This document shows, in pieces, positions 29,841 through 39,660 of a stretch of 64,000 nt of DNA; the stretch's first letter is position 1; the number at the start of each line of letters is the position of its first letter. The stretch is from positions 620,001 through 684,000 of the forward strand of contig JAGGHK010000001.1 of assembly GCA_024104275.1 (NCBI GenBank), read 5' to 3'. A program made the translations under genes and the position numbers. The notes under the pieces are model-generated. The model saw only the letters and a list, made by a program, of their open reading frames with translations, was not told the origin of the DNA and did no database searches. The stretch is from Bifidobacterium sp. Its GTDB lineage: Bacteria > Actinomycetota > Actinomycetes > Actinomycetales > Bifidobacteriaceae.

Positions 29841-30156
29841 AACCAATATTGTGTCGCGCATAGGTGACGAACGCAAACGTCAAGGCAAAACAGGTACACA
29901 ACCGGCAAATTCATCGGCTTATAAAATGAATAAGCCCCGCACAAACTTGCAATATTGATTCATAATACATTACATACAGTATTCGTTTAGACGAAGCAAC
30001 TATCCACAAAACGAATTAACCGTGATTTGACATTTCCGTGCCCTGGTCGACCCCATGGATTTCTAGGTAAAGAGGAACCTTCCAGTCGTCTCGGTCGTCT
30101 AACCGGCTATGTAATTGACGCGGAAATCCTGCTACCCCGAAAGCCGGGCGATACCC
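29841..30156. other. intergenic region upstream of alr
   Basis: A 316-bp stretch between the GNAT stop and alr, AT-rich near alr. I see no gene or firm regulatory element. Confidence 0.35.
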
Positions 30157-30693
30157 TCAGCGCTCGTGACGCTGGTAGGCGATGCGCACGTCGGGCTTGT
30201 CGGTGATGTTCATGACGTGGATCAGCCCGCAACGCTTAAACCCGTCTCCCTTGAACACGTGCTGCATGGCCAAGTTGTCCGGATGCGTGTCGCAGCGCAC
30301 GTTGCCATAGGTCTTGACCGCCCAATCCAGGCAGGTTTTGGCGCTGTGCCGCTTGAGCCCGGACGAGGCGAGACGGTGCATCGTGGCGTATGCGTCGTCA
30401 TCAAGCCACTTGCCCTCGATTTCAGCGTAGGTCGGCTCCAGCCCCGTGAACATGGCGAACTGCGCGAGAATACGCTCGGAGCCGCTCTCGCCTTCATTGT
30501 CCACCAAAAGAAAAGCGTTGCCACCGTCGATGTCCTGCTGGACGAGTTGAGCCGGCGGCCAGGTCGTGCCCCACTGCGTCGGGTTGCCGTTTGCCGCCAT
30601 CAGTTTTCGCGCCCGCTCGAAGTTGCGTTGGATAGTCTCGAAATCCTCCTGCGTCGCCTTCCGGATACGTTCGCTCGACTGCTGCCCGCTCAT
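30157..30693 (-). CDS. GNAT-family N-acetyltransferase
   Basis: This 178-residue GNAT-fold protein starts with IRKATQEDFETIQRNFERARKLM. A probable acetyl-CoA-binding segment lies near HRLASSGLKRHSAKTCLDW, and the TDVRCDTHPDN-like stretch (here VRCDTHPDNLAMQHVF) is typical of acetyltransferases with a small-molecule amine substrate. The acceptor is unknown. The start follows GAGGTAGGTG. It is separated from luxS by a terminator, so it is probably independent. Confidence 0.88.
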   Translation of the reverse strand: MSGQQSSERIRKATQEDFETIQRNFERARKLMAANGNPTQWGTTWPPAQLVQQDIDGGNAFLLVDNEGESGSERILAQFAMFTGLEPTYAEIEGKWLDDDAYATMHRLASSGLKRHSAKTCLDWAVKTYGNVRCDTHPDNLAMQHVFKGDGFKRCGLIHVMNITDKPDVRIAYQRHER

Positions 30694-30805
30694 GAAACAC
30701 CTACCTCAAATACATGTATTATCTATACCGAAGCAAAGCCTAACATGTAGGCTTTCCAGTGTTGCGGTATTCAGCTGTTGCAGATACAAAAACTAAGCAT
30801 AAAAC

Positions 30806-30841
30806 AAGAGGCGCCAGCAAACACATTGCCAGCGCCTCTTA
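30806..30841 (-). terminator. luxS rho-independent terminator
   Basis: On the minus strand, AAGAGGCGC and GCGCCTCTT arms, extended by weaker inner pairs around a short loop, are followed by GTTTTAT. It sits about 50 bp after the luxS stop. Confidence 0.85.
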
Positions 30842-30893
30842 TCACATTGAAAACAATCGCAGCTTTCCATAAAAAGCCGCGAACTTCTCGAAA

Positions 30894-31382
30894 TCAGACC
30901 ACCTTGCGCACGTACGGGTCGGAGCTGATGCCCTCGTCCAAAATCTTCTTGCACCATTCCTTGGCGGTGAAGAGGCTGTGGTCGCGGTAGTTGCCGCAGC
31001 TCTTGATGTCCGTGGCCGGCACGTCGTCCCAGGTCGCCTTGTAAGCGATGAACTCGAGCGATTCCTTGAGCGCCTTCGCCACGTCCTCGGTGCTGTGCTC
31101 GCCCCAGGTGAGCAGGTGGAAGCCGGTGCGGCAGCCGAACGGCGAGCAGTCGATGTAGCCCGGGATGCGCTCACGCAGCAGCACTGCAATAGTGTGCTCG
31201 ATGGTGTGCAGGCCGCCGGTCGGAATCGCGTTCTCGTTGGGCTGCACCAGGCGCAGATCGTAATTGGAGATCACGTCGCCCTTCTCGCCCGTCTCGGTGT
31301 CGATAAAGCGCACATACGGCGCCTTCACCTTGGTGTGATCGAGCTTAAAGCTCTCCGGTTCCGGCTTGTTTTCCTCTGACAT
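30894..31382 (-). CDS. luxS: S-ribosylhomocysteine lyase
   Basis: LuxS (162 residues) cleaves S-ribosylhomocysteine to homocysteine and the AI-2 precursor in the activated methyl cycle. The zinc ligands are in [11 protein letters not shown] (HxxxH) and the catalytic Cys region [13 protein letters not shown], with the third ligand Cys in SCGNYRDHS. Length is standard. It is transcribed alone toward its own terminator. Confidence 0.97.
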   Translation of the reverse strand: MSEENKPEPESFKLDHTKVKAPYVRFIDTETGEKGDVISNYDLRLVQPNENAIPTGGLHTIEHTIAVLLRERIPGYIDCSPFGCRTGFHLLTWGEHSTEDVAKALKESLEFIAYKATWDDVPATDIKSCGNYRDHSLFTAKEWCKKILDEGISSDPYVRKVV

Positions 31383-31440
31383 TTGGTTTCCTTTCGGTTG
31401 AGTATCGACGATGTCCCCAGTCTAATTCCCAGGTGCTATA

Positions 31441-31458
31441 TTTTGTAAATTAACAAAA
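31441..31458. promoter_or_regulatory. 18-bp inverted repeat upstream of luxS
   Basis: TTTTGT and ACAAAA arms flank a 6-bp AT spacer about 60 bp before the luxS start. It has the size of a repressor operator; the binding protein is unknown. Confidence 0.4.
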
Positions 31459-31566
31459 CTAGAACAATAAACACTTAACCTGATATCAGCAAGGTCCCGG
31501 CGAAGCTCAAGATGCTAGGACAATAAGATTGTTGCCCTATTAACCGCCAAAGAAACCTCCACCGCA

Positions 31567-33388
31567 TCCTCAATGAAGCTCAGGGGTTGGAACCCTGAGA
31601 CGAACACCATAGCAGGGTTTGTTGGCCCTATTTGGATCCTCAATGAAGCTCAGGGGGTTGGAACCCTGAGACCGTCATCCTCGCGCTCGCAGAGTTTCAT
31701 GAACTTGCTCCTCAATGAAGCTCAGGGGGTTGGAACCCTGAGACAACAGGTCAAAGCGGTAAAGCGCAACATGCTTACTTCCTCAATGAAGCTCAGGGGG
31801 TTGGAACCCTGAGACTGGCCGCCATTCGTATTGTTTTCCTTTGTGTTTATCCTCAATGAAGCTCAGGGGGTTGGAACCCTGAGACTTTTCCATTTGAGTG
31901 ACCTTCCTTTTTGTTTGTTAATTCCTCAATGAAGCTCAGGGGGTTGGAACCCTGAGACAGGGCCGGCCGATGGACCAAGGAGCACACGTCTTTCTCCTCA
32001 ATGAAGCTCAGGGGGTTGGAACCCTGAGACGTGGAGGCGGCATGATGGGACGCTATTCGAACGATCCTCAATGAAGCTCAGGGGGTTGGAACCCTGAGAC
32101 GCTCTTCCTAAAATTCTGTCGTTGAGACATGTCGTTCCTCAATGAAGCTCAGGGGGTTGGAACCCTGAGACTAGTGACCAATAATCCAGCACGCCCTTAT
32201 AGGTCTGTCCTCAATGAAGCTCAGGGGGTTGGAACCCTGAGACTGCGCCCCTGCTTGGCGATCTGGGTGTCGAACCATCCTCAATGAAGCTCAGGGGGTT
32301 GGAACCCTGAGACGTACATGCTGTTGCAATCGTAATCAAAAGTCTCTCCTCCTCAATGAAGCTCAGGGGGTTGGAACCCTGAGACAGCATCACCCCCCAT
32401 GGCGCCCGAATTGCTCGGCTGCTCCTCAATGAAGCTCAGGGGGTTGGAACCCTGAGACCCCACGCCGAGCAGCAACTGCGCCAATATCAGCATTCCTCAA
32501 TGAAGCTCAGGGGTTTGGAACCCTGAGACCTTTTCAGACAATCCCGTTTCGTCTATATCCAATCCTCCTCAATGAAGCTCAGGGGGTTGGAACCCTGAGA
32601 CGCTCATGCGCGAAGGACTTGTCGAAGTCGTTGACATCCTCAATGAAGCTCAGGGGGTTGGAACCCTGAGACCTGTGAGAGCGTGGCGTTCCACCACCAT
32701 TCACGCTTTCCTCAATGAAGCTCAGGGGGTTGGAACCCTGAGACTCGTCAATAAACCTGTTGTCTATTGCATATTCGGCTCCTCAATGAAGCTCAGGGGG
32801 TTGGAACCCTGAGACATAAGCTGACGCAATCCATCGTCTTGAGTGAATGCTCCTCAATGAAGCTCAGGGGGTTGGAACCCTGAGACAAACGTCAAATGTC
32901 GAAACTAATGCTCAATTCCCTTTCCTCAATGAAGCTCAGGGGGTTGGAACCCTGAGACTTATGTTGTGCTCGTCTAAATTGTTGAGTGAATACTCCTCAA
33001 TGAAGCTCAGGGGGTTGGAACCCTGAGACGAGCAGTCAAGCTTCCCACCCCTTGCACGAATTTCCCTCCTCAATGAAGCTCAGGGGGTTGGAACCCTGAG
33101 ACCCGGGGCGGAGCACCAACGTCGACCAGTTGTCCGGTCCTCAATGAAGCTCAGGGGGTTGGAACCCTGAGACCACCGGAACCGATGTGAGTGAAGGGGC
33201 GATATCGCTTCCTCAATGAAGCTCAGGGGGTTGGAACCCTGAGACCCGCCATGTCGGCCGCGAATGCTCTTTACAAAAACGTCCTCAATGAAGCTCAGGG
33301 GGTTGGAACCCTGAGACAACGGGCTTACCGTCAATCAGCTTCAACTCGTCGTTCCTCAATGAAGCTCAGGGGGTTGGAACCCTGAGAC
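31567..33388 (-). CRISPR. type I-G CRISPR array, 26 repeats and 25 spacers
   Basis: I counted 26 copies of a 36-bp repeat (plus-strand form begins TCCTCAATGAAGCTCAGG and ends GGTTGGAACCCTGAGAC) separated by 25 spacers of 34-37 bp. The repeat has a 7-bp hairpin (CTCAGGG/CCCTGAG). Read on the minus strand the hairpin precedes a tail ending CTTCATTGAGGA, giving a plausible crRNA 5' handle ATTGAGGA. The repeat at 31567 lacks one G and the one at 32494 has a G-to-T change; all others that I checked are identical. The degenerate copy lies farthest from cas2, so the leader is at the 33.4-33.6 kb side and transcription is on the minus strand. Confidence 0.97.
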
Positions 33389-33628
33389 AGCTACAGTTTA
33401 TCGCGTTCATACGATTAGCCTTCTGACAGCTATTGCGAGCGCTAAAAGAAAAGCAGAACATCCAGATTGGAAAAGCAGAAAAAAAGCGCTCTAATCTGCG
33501 CCAAAAGTGGTGCGAGCGGCAAACCGCAATAAACGGAATGATTCACCGCTCGCAGCCAATATTTGTTCTGCAGATGATCACTATGAAATTTTCAAGCATC
33601 CAGAACAAACCGATTGGTTGTTCCAAAT
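33389..33628 (-). promoter_or_regulatory. CRISPR leader
   Basis: This 240-bp A/T-rich region lies between the intact last repeat and cas2. It holds a 10-bp direct repeat AAAAGCAGAA at 33449 and 33471 (22-bp period), two AGCGCT boxes at 33438 and 33485, and an inverted repeat TGCGAGCGG/CCGCTCGCA at 33511-33519 and 33546-33554. These are candidates for a promoter and for integration-host or Cas1-Cas2 recognition. Confidence 0.75.
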
Positions 33629-33925
33629 CTAAATCACGGTAGGAACCACCAAATCCTGGTACCGCTCCCGCCCGAGGAACGTCATTGCGTCATGGGCATG
33701 CTCGACCGTGCCCAACAAACAAATCACGATGGAGTCCTGACCGCTTGCCATCAGCTCCTCCAGCTTTTGCTGCAACTGAAACAGCTTCGCGGGCCTGGTC
33801 TCCACCAAAAACACGCTGTACTGCAGCCGCTCCCCATAGCTTTGCAAAGTTTTGGCGACATGGGTTCGGCGCTTGTCATCGTTGATGTCATAGGCTATCA
33901 AATAGCTGCGTTTCTCATCGCCCAT
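33629..33925 (-). CDS. cas2: CRISPR-associated endonuclease Cas2
   Basis: Cas2 (98 residues) forms the adaptation complex with Cas1. It has the ferredoxin-like start YLIAYDINDDKRRTHVAKTL, including the conserved Asp, then GERLQYSVFLVE and a second beta-strand set SIVICLLG. The start follows GAGAGGAG and lies 18 bp after the Cas4-Cas1 stop; it is the last cas gene before the leader. Confidence 0.95.
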   Translation of the reverse strand: MGDEKRSYLIAYDINDDKRRTHVAKTLQSYGERLQYSVFLVETRPAKLFQLQQKLEELMASGQDSIVICLLGTVEHAHDAMTFLGRERYQDLVVPTVI

Positions 33926-33943
33926 CGTCTGCCACTCCTCTCG

Positions 33944-35542
33944 CTATCTGATCCGAATCCCCTTGTATGCAGTCTGTGTACCGTCCAAATATCCTAGAAT
34001 CATACGGGCCTGGATTTCGACCGTTCTCCTCCATGAAGCCTTGTAGCCGAACATAGGATGGATGATCTCCGTGGCCATACGTCTCTCGTACGCGGCCACA
34101 AGCGCTTTTCTCGTTGCGTCCTTCATCCTGATTGAGCCAAGGATGTCCGTGAATCCGGAAGCCTTGACCTCGCCATTGTTCACCACCGATTGAACGACCG
34201 AGTCCGCGATCGGAGCGCGGAATTCCTCCATGAGGTCCAAAGCCAACGCCGGTTTGTTCCGCTTGCTGCTGTGCAGGAAACCCGCGTGCGGGTCAAGACC
34301 GCAGGAAATCAAAGCCCTGGCGCAATCGGAAAGCAACAGCATATAGGTAAAATCCAACAATGAGTTCAACGGATCCGGCGCCGGCCTTCTCATTCTCGCA
34401 ATCCAATGCCATTCCTCGCGCTTCTTGGGCTTGATGAGTTCCTGGAACTGAGAAAAGTACAGTGCCGCGCCCTCCCCTTCAAGTCCGAGAATATCCTGCC
34501 AACGATTCGCATTCGACAGTTGCCGCTCGATACCCCGCAACTGTTCCAGCACCGGATTCCCCTTACTGGACCTTCTCAACAACACCGATTGATTATGAAC
34601 CTTGGCGATGATGAACTCACGGGCAAGACCCAAACGCCCTTCATGGGAAGCGACATGCTGGTCCACACGTGTCTCTCCATTGGGACCATATGAAGGCACC
34701 GTCCACCCATAGAGCCTTCCGCTGCCACTGCACCAAAGAATCGGGATATCGCGCCACATGAGTTCCCGGATCAGGCCGCTTGACAAATCCGTATTCCCAT
34801 GGACCTGCAATCCCTGAATCGTGTTCAATGGCACCGCCGCAAGTTGTTCGCCGTCCTTATAGACCACCATACGGCCGGATCTGCTGAAAGCCTTCGCTCC
34901 CGGCGTTGCCAGATGGGTCACCTGATTGTCCGGCGAGGAGACCATGACCCGATGCCTGACCGCGCCCAGTTTCCTTTCTTCCGGCAGACAGATTCCGACA
35001 TGGGAGCAGCGCATGCACCGCTCGTCATCCTCCAACGGCTGAGGCGCCGTGTCCGCATCGATGAGTGCCCGCGTCTCATCGACGGCGCGCTTAGCCTCGC
35101 GATAGTCCTCTTCTTCGAGTTCGACCTCCACCCGCCGATGATGCGTGATGAAGAATATTTCCGTACCAGCCACCTCATAGCCCATATCCTTCAGGCAAGC
35201 GGCCTGCAACGCCAACTGAATCCGCATCGCATCGGTGACCACCATTGCGCGCTTGACTGGAGTCGCCTTGTATTCGCGGATGACGACCCCATCGTCGGTC
35301 ATACGCGCGGCGTCCAGCCTACCGGTGACGCCCCATGCCTCATGCCGGATATTAACCGCCTGAAACGAATCGGCGTCGGGAGCCTTGCCAAATCTGTCGA
35401 CCTTGCGATGACCATAGGTTCCCGCGGCGATCTGTGCCGAGCTCACTTTCTCTCCGGCAGCCTCAAGCCAGGCCCGGCGCGGGCAAAACATGTAATTCGC
35501 CACCAGGCTGATGGGGATCGGGTCAGCGGTTTCCTGTTTCAT
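33944..35542 (-). CDS. Cas4-Cas1 fusion protein
   Basis: This 532-residue fusion combines a Cas4 RecB-like nuclease (about 1-190) with Cas1 (about 200-532), a hallmark of type I-G. Cas4 shows YMFCPRRAWLEA, whose Cys begins the Fe-S cluster, IREYKATPVKR (nuclease Asp/Glu-Lys region) and CMRCSHVGIC (remaining Cys). Cas1 shows LEGEGAALYF (catalytic Glu) and LDPHAGFLHSSKRNKPALALDLMEEFR (catalytic His and acidic residues). It should process and integrate spacers with PAM selection. The ATG at 35542 overlaps the preceding gene's stop as ATGA. Confidence 0.95.
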   Translation of the reverse strand: MKQETADPIPISLVANYMFCPRRAWLEAAGEKVSSAQIAAGTYGHRKVDRFGKAPDADSFQAVNIRHEAWGVTGRLDAARMTDDGVVIREYKATPVKRAMVVTDAMRIQLALQAACLKDMGYEVAGTEIFFITHHRRVEVELEEEDYREAKRAVDETRALIDADTAPQPLEDDERCMRCSHVGICLPEERKLGAVRHRVMVSSPDNQVTHLATPGAKAFSRSGRMVVYKDGEQLAAVPLNTIQGLQVHGNTDLSSGLIRELMWRDIPILWCSGSGRLYGWTVPSYGPNGETRVDQHVASHEGRLGLAREFIIAKVHNQSVLLRRSSKGNPVLEQLRGIERQLSNANRWQDILGLEGEGAALYFSQFQELIKPKKREEWHWIARMRRPAPDPLNSLLDFTYMLLLSDCARALISCGLDPHAGFLHSSKRNKPALALDLMEEFRAPIADSVVQSVVNNGEVKASGFTDILGSIRMKDATRKALVAAYERRMATEIIHPMFGYKASWRRTVEIQARMILGYLDGTQTAYKGIRIR

Positions 35543-36630
35543 CGTCCATCTCCCGAGACGTCGAACAGCTCGCCCTTCTGCAGCCACCGCTCCGGAGCCG
35601 AGGGATTGTCGGAGACATGCTGCGGAAAAAGCGCGCACAGGACGACACCTTGCTCGTTCAGCCATTGACCGCTGGCAAAGGAGCCAGACCCGCTTCCGCT
35701 GTCCGTATCATTGTCAGCATCCACTTTATCGACCGCGGCCTGTTCCAGCGAAAGGCTACGCACCACCGAGCGATATTTCTGCAAAGTCCAGAACTGCTCG
35801 AAGATCGGCAGAACAACATATTGGCCACGTCCCCTGATTCTGAAGAACCCGGTGGTAGCACCTCGATCCTTCGTGGTCGACTTGAATTGCGGAAATACCG
35901 AGACTCCGAACAGCGCGCACCATGCTTGTGCGTTGTCGGTTTTGCTTGGCCTCCTCAATCCGGTGGGCGTACGACTTTGTTGGCTGTCCTTCCCTGCCTC
36001 ATCGACGACGTTCTCGCCTCTCAAACCGCTCAACACCGCATCGATATCTCGCCTGGCCACGACTTGGGCAAGAGGCTGCAGACGGCCAGAAACGAATTCC
36101 TGCCCTCGGTTGCGGGCCACCATCTCCCACCGCGACGCGCCACGATCAGGAGTGTAGTTCTTGTCTTTATGCATATCACCGGACCAGTATGAAGGCTCGC
36201 CCAGCGCACCGATGTATTCATGATCCAGAGGCGTTTGCAATTGGTCGATGGCCTTATGTCGGTCACATTCCAGCTTTTGCCAGCATCCTCTGGTATTCGG
36301 CTTGCCAAGCCTCGGGCTCAATGTCGCACGTATAGGAGAGACCTTCTTCATCGACTTGGTATCATCCTTGTTTGGTGATTCCCAATACTCCCCTCCCGCA
36401 TGAAGCCAATCGGATTCGTCCCAACGCAGCGCATGCCCATGGACAATATCGGCGCACTGCGGCCACGAGACATCATCGCTGCTCTTCAGTTCCGCATGCT
36501 CCCGGTCTTTCCAACGAATCAGGCAGATCCGTTGACGAGTCGGGTCGGCATCCTCGAGAATCGAGGCCAATCCCAGCAGATACAGGTGCGCGAAAGCGTC
36601 CTCGCAACTTCCTTTCAACTCAAGAACCAT
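35539..36630 (-). CDS. probable Csb3-like type I-G effector subunit
   Basis: This 363-residue protein begins VLELKGSCEDAFAHLYLLGLASILEDA and ends in a linker-rich tail with a Ser/Gly/Asp stretch (near residue 310). I see no catalytic motif. Position between cas3 and cas4-cas1, tight spacing (6 bp after the cas3 stop, ATGA overlap with cas4-cas1) and an AAGGAGGG site make it part of the cas operon. By location and size it fits the Csb3 family, which I recall was named from a Bifidobacterium animalis gene. It probably acts as a large- or small-subunit equivalent of the interference complex; no separate Cas8/Csx17 gene is visible. Confidence 0.65.
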   Translation of the reverse strand: MVLELKGSCEDAFAHLYLLGLASILEDADPTRQRICLIRWKDREHAELKSSDDVSWPQCADIVHGHALRWDESDWLHAGGEYWESPNKDDTKSMKKVSPIRATLSPRLGKPNTRGCWQKLECDRHKAIDQLQTPLDHEYIGALGEPSYWSGDMHKDKNYTPDRGASRWEMVARNRGQEFVSGRLQPLAQVVARRDIDAVLSGLRGENVVDEAGKDSQQSRTPTGLRRPSKTDNAQAWCALFGVSVFPQFKSTTKDRGATTGFFRIRGRGQYVVLPIFEQFWTLQKYRSVVRSLSLEQAAVDKVDADNDTDSGSGSGSFASGQWLNEQGVVLCALFPQHVSDNPSAPERWLQKGELFDVSGDGR

Positions 36631-36636
36631 GACCGA

Positions 36637-39600
36637 TCAGCCCTCCTTCGAAACGGTGATGTCCGCAGCACGCAGGATGGCTTCAAGATAGGAGACTCCC
36701 CAGAAGCCGTATTTCCAATCCGTGCGATGGACAATGGTCTGCCATAGACCCGTATCGAACAATTCCTGAGCGCCTGCCATGGCAGGCCCCATTGCCAAGT
36801 GCGGATTACACAGCATATCCTTCTGTGCCACACTGTCAGGAATCACCGTTGAAGCCGAAGCCCTGAATGCAGATCTTCCATGGCCATGCGAGGTCCCGAT
36901 CAGCCGTGTGACCAAATCAGTATCATATTCGTCGTCTTTTCGTTCACTGTTTGCCCAGTATTCCGCCGCTGACCGCTGTTCGTGTCGCCATCCGGCCAAA
37001 CTCAGTTGGTTCCGTAAACGTTGCTCCCATGAAACGGAATGGAAACGACTTTTGGCCAGATACGTTGAATCGTCATCGTTTTCAGACTTGCTGAGCCGAT
37101 AATGCAACAGCCTCTGGAAACGCCAGTCCTTTTTCCCGTCATCATGGTGAAGACCGGCTTCTGCCATTTCATCGCGAATCCGCTCATCAAAGCCAAGGAT
37201 TGTCGCGAAGTCCGAGGCTCGTCTTTCGACGCATGGCTGATGTCCGTCCGATGTATTGAGATAGACGATACGATTGTTGCCATCAACTCGAATCTCCTGC
37301 AGCTCACGCTCGTCAAGGTTCCTCATCGGTTGTACGGATATCCAGATTCGGTCGGATTGGCCTTCACGCTCGGCATCCACCTTTACTGCCGGATAGATGT
37401 TGACCTCAGTCTCCGGATCGTAGGATTTTCCGAATACCTCGGTGGCAAACTTATCTCCTATTTCATCGACGATTTGTTGAAGTGTCGGCATGCCAAGATG
37501 GTCGTTCTCCGTCTCTGTGTCCTCACTGTCACCAGCGGCGAATTTCCTGGCCAAATCATCCAAAACACGATAGTGCCTATCTTTGCCATCGGACTTTTGA
37601 CCTTTCAACACCCACCCAGAGTCATGACAGCAGCTGTAGACATCCTCTTCAGCCTGGTTCTCCTTGATTCCGGAACTGCTAAGCACATGGGTTCCTTGGT
37701 CGAACAGCGGAGCCTCCGTACTTACAACCAACGTGTCACCTGGATGGACCACTGTCGACAAATCGGTCTTACGGTCCCAAGGGATGCACTTGTCGTCCGC
37801 AGACGGCCGATAGATCACCAGGGGACCAAATGTCTTTCTCTTCTTCTGGCCTTTTTCGTATATCTTCTTGATATCGTCAAACTGGCCAAAACTCCGCAAC
37901 GGGAAGGTTTCTTCAGCCACAGGAGGCGCAAAAGACACCAGCCGTGCCGCGTCAGCATCATCTTCTGGCAAATCACGAGCCACCACGCCAACGTCCGGGC
38001 TATCATCAGACGCCAGCTCGTCACGAAGCCATAGACTGATATCCGCTGGACTACGGCCATAGAAAGCATAATCGGCGGCCAACTGCTCGTCCGTACTCGA
38101 CAGGTTCTCGACATCCCAGATTTCCAAACGTTGCAACGCCATGCGATCCAGCTCTTGCGGCGACGCAGGATGTTTCATACAGTTCCAAGCACCGAGATCG
38201 AGGTTTGCTCCACGCTCGGATTTCAACCAGGCAAGAGAGAGATCCAGATCTTCCTGGCGATACACACCTTGTTTCTTCTCATTTTTACGAATGACGACGG
38301 TGATGGGGCCGTTATCACGCAATCCCCGACGATTCACGCGTCCCGCGCGCTGCACCAAGGAATTGCCCGGAGCCAATTCAGTCACCAACGCACTGAAATC
38401 CGCATCGATGCCGACCTCGAGGGTCTGTGTGCCTATCACGAATCGCAATGGTGAATTCGGATCTCCATCGCCACAAATCTCCGAGAACACGCCTTGCAAT
38501 TGGTTCTTGTCGTACGGCCGCATCGGCCCCACAAAGCAACGCACCGCGTTCTTTAACGAATCGTCATCATATTGTTCGGTCTTTTTGAGTTTCTTCGTCA
38601 GCGCGTCGAACACCTTGCCCGCGGTATCCACCTTGTTGACGATACAGCCCACGACAGCATGTTGCGCACCGGACAATGCCATACATCGCTGTGCGATATG
38701 CTCCGCATACTCCTTGTCTGAGCACTCCACCTCATTCAGCTCAACGGGTTTGCAACGAGTCAGCCTTTGGCAAAGAGCCCGGTCCTTCTGGAAATCTTCG
38801 AATTCCACTCCTACTGATTCAACCTCATCGTTGTCGGCGGGAGTCGCGGTGGTCTTCACAACCTGCAGAGGGGACACGAACTCCGCCACCTTGCTCTTCT
38901 GAAGATCCTCAAGACGCGACACATCGGCCGCGGTCTGCGCCAACTGTCTGTTGAGATGCGCCTCATCGAGAATCAGGACGGTATCGTAGGCGAACAACCC
39001 TGCTTCCATGGGACGCGCGGCCTTTGTGATACCGTATCCGCGGAACAACAGGCGGCTGCCGAACATATCCGGCGTGGCGCAAACAATCTGGCATTGGGTC
39101 GGGTAATAGCGCCATTGGTTCTTGGCATTATCCGTCGCCTCGCCACCACGCAGGCGTGTCACCCGGCAAGGAGAACAATCCACAGCTTGCGGCTTGCCAT
39201 TGATGTCACGGACTTTGCCTGCACGACAGTTGAGACCATCTCTGATCTCAGAGAGGATGGAGTCCTCAGATTGCGCATCCGCGCTCTCAATTCGATTTGC
39301 CAAATCCGTCGCTTCGTCATATTGGTCATCGACGAGGGCACGCCTGTTGACCGTCATCACCAACCGGCGCGGAATATATGCTATATCCATATCGGCGAGA
39401 CTGCGCAATTCCGAATCAATGTGGTCTTCGCAATCCACCGACATGGTCAGCCCCGCAAGCGCATTGAGGAACACATGGATATCCATGACCATGGTCTTCC
39501 CCGCCCCGGTGGGAGCCGCAATCTCATCCGGCCAGCGCGCATGGTCAATGACATAATGCATCAACCGCCTTTGCCACTGGTATGGCTGGCGCCCATCATG

Positions 39601-39660
39601 AATGGCCGCCACGAATCGGTCGAACCATGTGTCGACATAGTCCTGAAGCTTGGAATCCAT
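36637..39660 (-). CDS. cas3: type I-G CRISPR helicase-nuclease Cas3
   Basis: This 1007-residue Cas3 has the helicase at its N-terminus (Walker A APTGAGKTMVMD, DEAH box LILDEAHLNRQ, motif VVKTTATPADN, late motif QRAGRVNRRG) and the HD nuclease at its C-terminus (AEAGLHHDDGKKDWRFQ). This order is opposite to Cas3 in types I-A to I-F and is a hallmark of type I-U/I-G. It should unwind and degrade DNA marked by the Cascade complex. The ATG at 39660 touches the csb2 stop; an in-frame ATG two codons earlier is possible. Confidence 0.95.
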   Translation of the reverse strand: MDSKLQDYVDTWFDRFVAAIHDGRQPYQWQRRLMHYVIDHARWPDEIAAPTGAGKTMVMDIHVFLNALAGLTMSVDCEDHIDSELRSLADMDIAYIPRRLVMTVNRRALVDDQYDEATDLANRIESADAQSEDSILSEIRDGLNCRAGKVRDINGKPQAVDCSPCRVTRLRGGEATDNAKNQWRYYPTQCQIVCATPDMFGSRLLFRGYGITKAARPMEAGLFAYDTVLILDEAHLNRQLAQTAADVSRLEDLQKSKVAEFVSPLQVVKTTATPADNDEVESVGVEFEDFQKDRALCQRLTRCKPVELNEVECSDKEYAEHIAQRCMALSGAQHAVVGCIVNKVDTAGKVFDALTKKLKKTEQYDDDSLKNAVRCFVGPMRPYDKNQLQGVFSEICGDGDPNSPLRFVIGTQTLEVGIDADFSALVTELAPGNSLVQRAGRVNRRGLRDNGPITVVIRKNEKKQGVYRQEDLDLSLAWLKSERGANLDLGAWNCMKHPASPQELDRMALQRLEIWDVENLSSTDEQLAADYAFYGRSPADISLWLRDELASDDSPDVGVVARDLPEDDADAARLVSFAPPVAEETFPLRSFGQFDDIKKIYEKGQKKRKTFGPLVIYRPSADDKCIPWDRKTDLSTVVHPGDTLVVSTEAPLFDQGTHVLSSSGIKENQAEEDVYSCCHDSGWVLKGQKSDGKDRHYRVLDDLARKFAAGDSEDTETENDHLGMPTLQQIVDEIGDKFATEVFGKSYDPETEVNIYPAVKVDAEREGQSDRIWISVQPMRNLDERELQEIRVDGNNRIVYLNTSDGHQPCVERRASDFATILGFDERIRDEMAEAGLHHDDGKKDWRFQRLLHYRLSKSENDDDSTYLAKSRFHSVSWEQRLRNQLSLAGWRHEQRSAAEYWANSERKDDEYDTDLVTRLIGTSHGHGRSAFRASASTVIPDSVAQKDMLCNPHLAMGPAMAGAQELFDTGLWQTIVHRTDWKYGFWGVSYLEAILRAADITVSKEG

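Noticed and set aside
31573-33385. Several 60-84 codon ORFs within the CRISPR array
   Set aside because: They are built from translated repeats (NEAQGVGTLR or SQGSNPLSFIE) and are artefacts of the array.
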